From the NCBI GenBank assembly GCA_020718925.1, contig DYRC01000155.1:1-9228 (forward strand): a stretch of DNA of 9,228 nt, read 5' to 3'. Below are positions 6,927 through 9,228 of this stretch, piece after piece. Both the position numbers and the translations under genes were made by a program. How positions within the stretch are numbered: position 1 is the stretch's first letter; each line of letters starts with the position of its first letter. The notes beneath the pieces are model-generated. The model searched no databases. It saw only the letters and a program-made list of their open reading frames with translations, and was not told where the DNA came from. Source of the DNA: Desulfonema limicola. Lineage in GTDB: Bacteria > Desulfobacterota > Desulfobacteria > Desulfobacterales > DYRC01.

Positions 6927-7867
6927 TCCATCATCTCGCTTTCCGTGTATGAATCAAAATCCGACATCTCCCGCTTGAAAAAATCTCTCATCTTTTTGAC
7001 AATATTTTTTTCGACCTGCCGCACCCGTTCTCTGGAAATACCGTAACGATCTCCGATTTCCTGCAAGGTTGCGGGAGTATCTGAAAATATCCGCTGATCA
7101 AAAATTTCGATTTCTCTGGAAGACAGCTTTTTTCTGAACTCTTCGATCTTGCCGTGAAGAAGCGCGTTCATTTCTTTCTGCGCCATTTTATCTTCGGCGG
7201 ATTCTACCATAGGGCTGATAAAATCAATGCGTTCTGTGTCAGAATCTTCCTTGAGTGGCGCGTCTAAAGATACATCCCAGTTATCAAGACGCTGATCCAT
7301 GTCCACCACTTCTTTTTCGGTCACCCCCAGCCGCTCAGACAGCAATTTGGGCTTGGGATCAAAACCCAGTTCAATGAGTTTCTGCTTTTCTTTTTTAAGC
7401 TTGAAAAAGAGTTTGCGCTGGCTCTGCGTGGTGCCGATCTTGACTAATCGCCAATTATCCATAATAAACTTCAGGATATAAGCCTTGATCCAGAATGAGG
7501 CATAATACGAGAATTTGACGTTTTTATACGGATCGAATTTTTTAACGGCCTGCATCAGACCGATATTTCCCTCCTGAATCAGATCCAGAAGATTCTGCAT
7601 CCAAACCCGTTGAAACTCCAATGCTATCTTGACGACCAGTCTCAGATTGGATGTTACCAGTTCATACGCGGCATCCGTATCACCGTTTTCATGCACTTTG
7701 ACGGCAATTTCGCGTTCTCTTTCCCGATTTAAAAGCTTATATCGGCTCACTTCAGAGAGATAACGCTGAAGCGGATCAAATTTTACCAGAGCCTTTTCTG
7801 AAATCGGCATATCAGGTTCACTGCTTTCTTCCAATCCGTTTTCCATATACGGCGCATTGTCTTTCAT
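6923..7867 (-). CDS. rpoH: RNA polymerase sigma factor, RpoH (sigma-32) family
   Basis: This 314-residue group-3 sigma-70-family factor binds core RNA polymerase and directs it to alternative (heat-shock-type) promoters. Region 1.2 is at about 30-56 (F-D-P-L-Q-R-Y-L-S-E-V). Region 2 is at about 70-138, with L-L-D-L-I-Q-E-G-N-I-G-L-M core-binding helix and the F-S-Y-Y-A-S-F-W-I-K-A-Y-I -10-recognition helix. The RpoH box is Q-R-K-L-F-F-K-L-K (150-158), close to QRKLFFNLR of E. coli RpoH. Region 3 runs to about 210. Region 4 (248-298) has the -35 helix-turn-helix L-Q-E-I-G-D-R-Y-G-I-S-R-E-R-V-R-Q-V-E. It is about 30 residues longer than E. coli RpoH, in an acidic N-terminal extension and a C-terminal tail. 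AAGGTG (7873-7878) lies 5 nt before the ATG. It is first in an operon with two lipoprotein genes. The RpoH box argues against RpoD or RpoS; whether it answers to heat or envelope stress is not shown. Confidence 0.88.
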   Translation of the reverse strand: MKDNAPYMENGLEESSEPDMPISEKALVKFDPLQRYLSEVSRYKLLNREREREIAVKVHENGDTDAAYELVTSNLRLVVKIALEFQRVWMQNLLDLIQEGNIGLMQAVKKFDPYKNVKFSYYASFWIKAYILKFIMDNWRLVKIGTTQSQRKLFFKLKKEKQKLIELGFDPKPKLLSERLGVTEKEVVDMDQRLDNWDVSLDAPLKEDSDTERIDFISPMVESAEDKMAQKEMNALLHGKIEEFRKKLSSREIEIFDQRIFSDTPATLQEIGDRYGISRERVRQVEKNIVKKMRDFFKREMSDFDSYTESEMME

Positions 7868-7897
7868 GACAACACCTTGAAATTATTTTGTTTAATT

Positions 7898-7903
7898 TTT
7901 ATA
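7898..7903 (-). promoter_or_regulatory. Candidate -10 element for the rpoH operon
   Basis: On the minus strand TATAAA lies about 30 nt before the sigma factor start codon, in the only non-coding DNA upstream of the operon. No good -35 hexamer is found at 16-18 nt, so this may need an activator or another sigma factor, or be chance in AT-rich DNA. Confidence 0.3.
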
Positions 7904-7931
7904 GACAAAAGCCTGAAATATGTGATATACA
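7902..7931 (+). promoter_or_regulatory. Candidate sigma-70-type promoter of tRNA-Arg
   Basis: TAGACA (7902-7907) differs from the consensus -35 TTGACA at one base. It is followed 16-18 nt later by a -10-like GATATACA (7924-7931), with TG at 7921-7922 like an extended -10. Transcription would start around 7937-7940, a few nt before the tRNA, as is usual. It overlaps the candidate rpoH -10 on the other strand. Confidence 0.45.
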
Positions 7932-7942
7932 ACAATCTTCAT

Positions 7943-8019
7943 GCGCCTGTAGCTCAGTTGGATAGAGCAACGGACTTCTAATCCGTGGGTCAGGGGTTCA
8001 AATCCCTTCAGGCGCGCCA
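7943..8019 (+). tRNA. tRNA-Arg (anticodon TCT), CCA encoded
   Basis: The complete 77-nt cloverleaf can be folded by eye. The acceptor stem is GCGCCTG/CAGGCGC, with discriminator G and genomic CCA at 8017-8019. The D arm is GCTC/GAGC around AGTTGGATA. The anticodon stem is ACGGA/TCCGT around loop CTTCTAA (7975-7981), giving anticodon TCT at 7977-7979, which reads AGA and AGG. The variable loop is 5 nt, and the T arm is AGGGG-TTCAAAT-CCCTT with one G-T pair. It is a single gene, not part of a tRNA cluster in this window. Confidence 0.97.
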
Positions 8020-8033
8020 TCACATACAAACAC

Positions 8034-8067
8034 AAGGAGAAGCAGGAACAATGCTTGCTCCTTTTTT
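8034..8067 (+). terminator. Intrinsic terminator after tRNA-Arg
   Basis: AAGGAG-AAGCA (8034-8044) pairs with TGCTT (8052-8056) and CTCCTT (8058-8063), leaving one bulged G at 8057 and a GGAACAA loop. It is followed by a six-T run (8062-8067). This is a strong Rho-independent structure 15 nt after the tRNA and should separate it from the downstream exporter gene. Confidence 0.88.
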
Positions 8068-8145
8068 ATTTGATTCTTTCTTTATCACGTTCACGGTATA
8101 AGTGCAAATTTTGTTTTTTCGTATTTTAAATAAGGGAAACAAACT

Positions 8146-9045
8146 ATGGATTTTTTAACGTATTTCTTTCCGGTAGCAGAAATCAGAGTCAACATTCTCA
8201 TCCCGCCGTTATTTTCATTTATCGTGTCTTTTTTTACCTCAATGGGCGGCGTATCCGGCGCATTTATTCTTCTGCCGTTTCAGATGAGCGTTTTAGGATA
8301 TACGACGCCTTCGGTCAGCGCAACCAATCAACTCTATAATATTGTTGCAATTCCCAGCGGCGTCTATCGCTACATGAAAGAAAAACGCATGGTCTGGCCC
8401 CTGGCTTGGGCAACAATTATCGGCACCTTGCCGGGCGTGTTTATCGGCGCATGGATACGCATCAAATATCTGCCGGATGCGAAGAATTTCAAATTTTTTG
8501 CCGGATTGGTGCTGCTGTATCTGGGAATCCGTCTGCTTCAGGATGTTCTGAAAAAACAAGCCGCAAAAGCCAAGCAGCCCGAAAGCGGTTTTGATGTTAC
8601 TGTCAGCAATTTTTCAATGCGAAAAATCGAATTCGGCTTTCAAGGAGAAACATTCTCTTTTTCGCCGATCAATGCGTTCTGGCTATGTTTTGTCGTCGGC
8701 ATTGTGGGCGGAATATACGGCATCGGCGGCGGATCCATTATCGCGCCGTTTTTTGTCGCTATTTTCAGGCTGCCGGTTTATGCGGTCGCAGGTGCTGCGT
8801 TGATGGGAACACTTGTAACTTCTGTTGCCGGAGTAGTTTTTTATCAAGCTTTGGCTTGGTTCAATGTGGGAAAATCTGTTGCGCCGGATTGGCTCTTGGG
8901 ATTTCTTTTCGGGATCGGCGGATTTATGGGCATGTATATGGGCGCAAGGTTTCAAAAATTTGTCCCGGCAAAAGCCATCAAAATGATTTTGTGCGCCTGC
9001 GTAATGTTTGTCGCTGTAACCTATATATATGGTTTTTTTAAATAA
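8146..9045 (+). CDS. TauE/SafE-family membrane exporter (probable sulfite/organosulfonate or other anion permease)
   Basis: This 299-residue inner-membrane protein has about eight hydrophobic segments in two homologous halves (about 18-135 and 178-297), each opening with a Gly-rich motif: S-M-G-G-V-S-G-A-F (32-40) and Y-G-I-G-G-G-S-I-I (191-199). The halves are joined by a soluble stretch (136-175) with charged linker and a predicted beta segment R-K-I-E-F-G-F-Q-G-E (159-168). This two-repeat layout defines TauE/SafE (DUF81) permeases, which include exporters of sulfite, sulfoacetate and related anions; the long insert is seen in some members. The first-half motif is less Gly-rich than the second. 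AAGGGA (8132-8137) lies 8 nt before the ATG. It follows the tRNA terminator, so it should have its own promoter in 8068-8131, but none is convincing. The next gene starts 8 nt later, so the two are likely co-transcribed. The substrate is not provable from sequence. Confidence 0.87.
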   Translation: MDFLTYFFPVAEIRVNILIPPLFSFIVSFFTSMGGVSGAFILLPFQMSVLGYTTPSVSATNQLYNIVAIPSGVYRYMKEKRMVWPLAWATIIGTLPGVFIGAWIRIKYLPDAKNFKFFAGLVLLYLGIRLLQDVLKKQAAKAKQPESGFDVTVSNFSMRKIEFGFQGETFSFSPINAFWLCFVVGIVGGIYGIGGGSIIAPFFVAIFRLPVYAVAGAALMGTLVTSVAGVVFYQALAWFNVGKSVAPDWLLGFLFGIGGFMGMYMGARFQKFVPAKAIKMILCACVMFVAVTYIYGFFK

Positions 9046-9053
9046 AATTAAGT

Positions 9054-9228
9054 ATGAATCTTTTTTTCGGACGATTGCTTCGCAGAATACTGAGTCTTTT
9101 TCTGATATTCGGGCTGTTATCTGTCATATCTGAAGAGCGGGGTTATGCCGAAGACAGAGATGACGCCATACATATCGCCTTTGCCGGACCGTTGTCCGGC
9201 ACGGGCAAAACCGTAGGACAATCTTATA
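9054..9228 (+). CDS. Partial: N-terminus of a periplasmic ligand-binding (type I, branched-chain amino acid ABC-type) protein
   Basis: The frame is open from ATG 9054 to the window end (58 codons). It begins M-N-L-F-F-G-R-L-L-R-R-I-L-S-L-F-L-I-F-G, with a hydrophobic stretch to about residue 26 that could be a signal peptide or membrane anchor. About 17 polar residues follow, then A-I-H-I-A-F-A-G-P-L-S-G-T-G-K-T-V-G-Q-S-Y (38-58). This first strand plus G-P-L-S-G-x-x-x-x-x-G motif is typical of LivJ-like periplasmic binding domains. The ribosome binding site is weak (TTAAG), and translation may be coupled to the exporter gene 8 nt upstream. The full protein could be a plain ABC binding protein or an N-terminal sensor domain fused to a kinase or cyclase; the visible part cannot tell. 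Confidence 0.65.
   Translation, partial: MNLFFGRLLRRILSLFLIFGLLSVISEERGYAEDRDDAIHIAFAGPLSGTGKTVGQSY

Noticed and set aside
7943..8019. tRNA-Arg as an integration site of a mobile element
   Set aside because: No integrase, and no repeat of the tRNA 3' end was noticed elsewhere in the window; the tRNA is followed at once by its own terminator.
8070..8102. TTGATT plus TATAAG as a promoter of the TauE/SafE gene
   Set aside because: The spacing of 21 nt is too long for a normal sigma-70 promoter, and the -35-like part touches the tRNA terminator.

Overview
The window reads as chromosomal DNA of a Gram-negative, probably anaerobic bacterium of the Desulfobacterota (former Deltaproteobacteria). 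This is inferred from moderate-to-low GC, outer-membrane-type beta-barrels ending in Phe, an RpoH-family sigma factor, a LolB-like lipoprotein, and a TauE/SafE anion exporter of the type with a soluble insert between its two halves. No name can be given from sequence alone.

Region 1 (22-4125, + strand) is a tightly packed operon. It opens with a small secreted PstS-like single-domain protein. Three tandem paralogous outer-membrane beta-barrel (porin-like) genes of about 400 codons follow, with gaps of 11, 30 and 25 nt. The three share an N-terminal block containing HGFISQGY and a C-terminal block containing AWQKDF and ending in FNF; the middle diverges. Copies 2 and 3 are closer to each other than to copy 1. 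Substrate and mechanism are unknown; the arrangement suggests oxyanion or small-solute uptake or sensing across the envelope. The promoter lies before the window.

Region 2 (4126-4398) is a convergent intergenic gap with small hairpins but no convincing gene or canonical terminator.

Region 3 (4399-7867, - strand) is a three-gene operon read rpoH-like sigma factor, then TPR-repeat lipoprotein, then LolB-like lipoprotein. Both junctions are 4-nt ATGA start/stop overlaps. A heat-shock-type sigma factor is thus tied to two predicted outer-membrane lipoproteins, one of them in the family that inserts lipoproteins into the outer membrane.

Region 4 (7868-9228) starts with a short divergent promoter region. 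On the + strand come a complete tRNA-Arg(TCT) with encoded CCA, a strong intrinsic terminator, a TauE/SafE-family membrane exporter, and, 8 nt later, the first 58 codons of a protein resembling the start of a periplasmic type-I ligand-binding protein (branched-chain amino acid ABC family), cut off by the window end.

Most genes are ordinary families. The least explained part is the PBP-plus-three-porins cluster.
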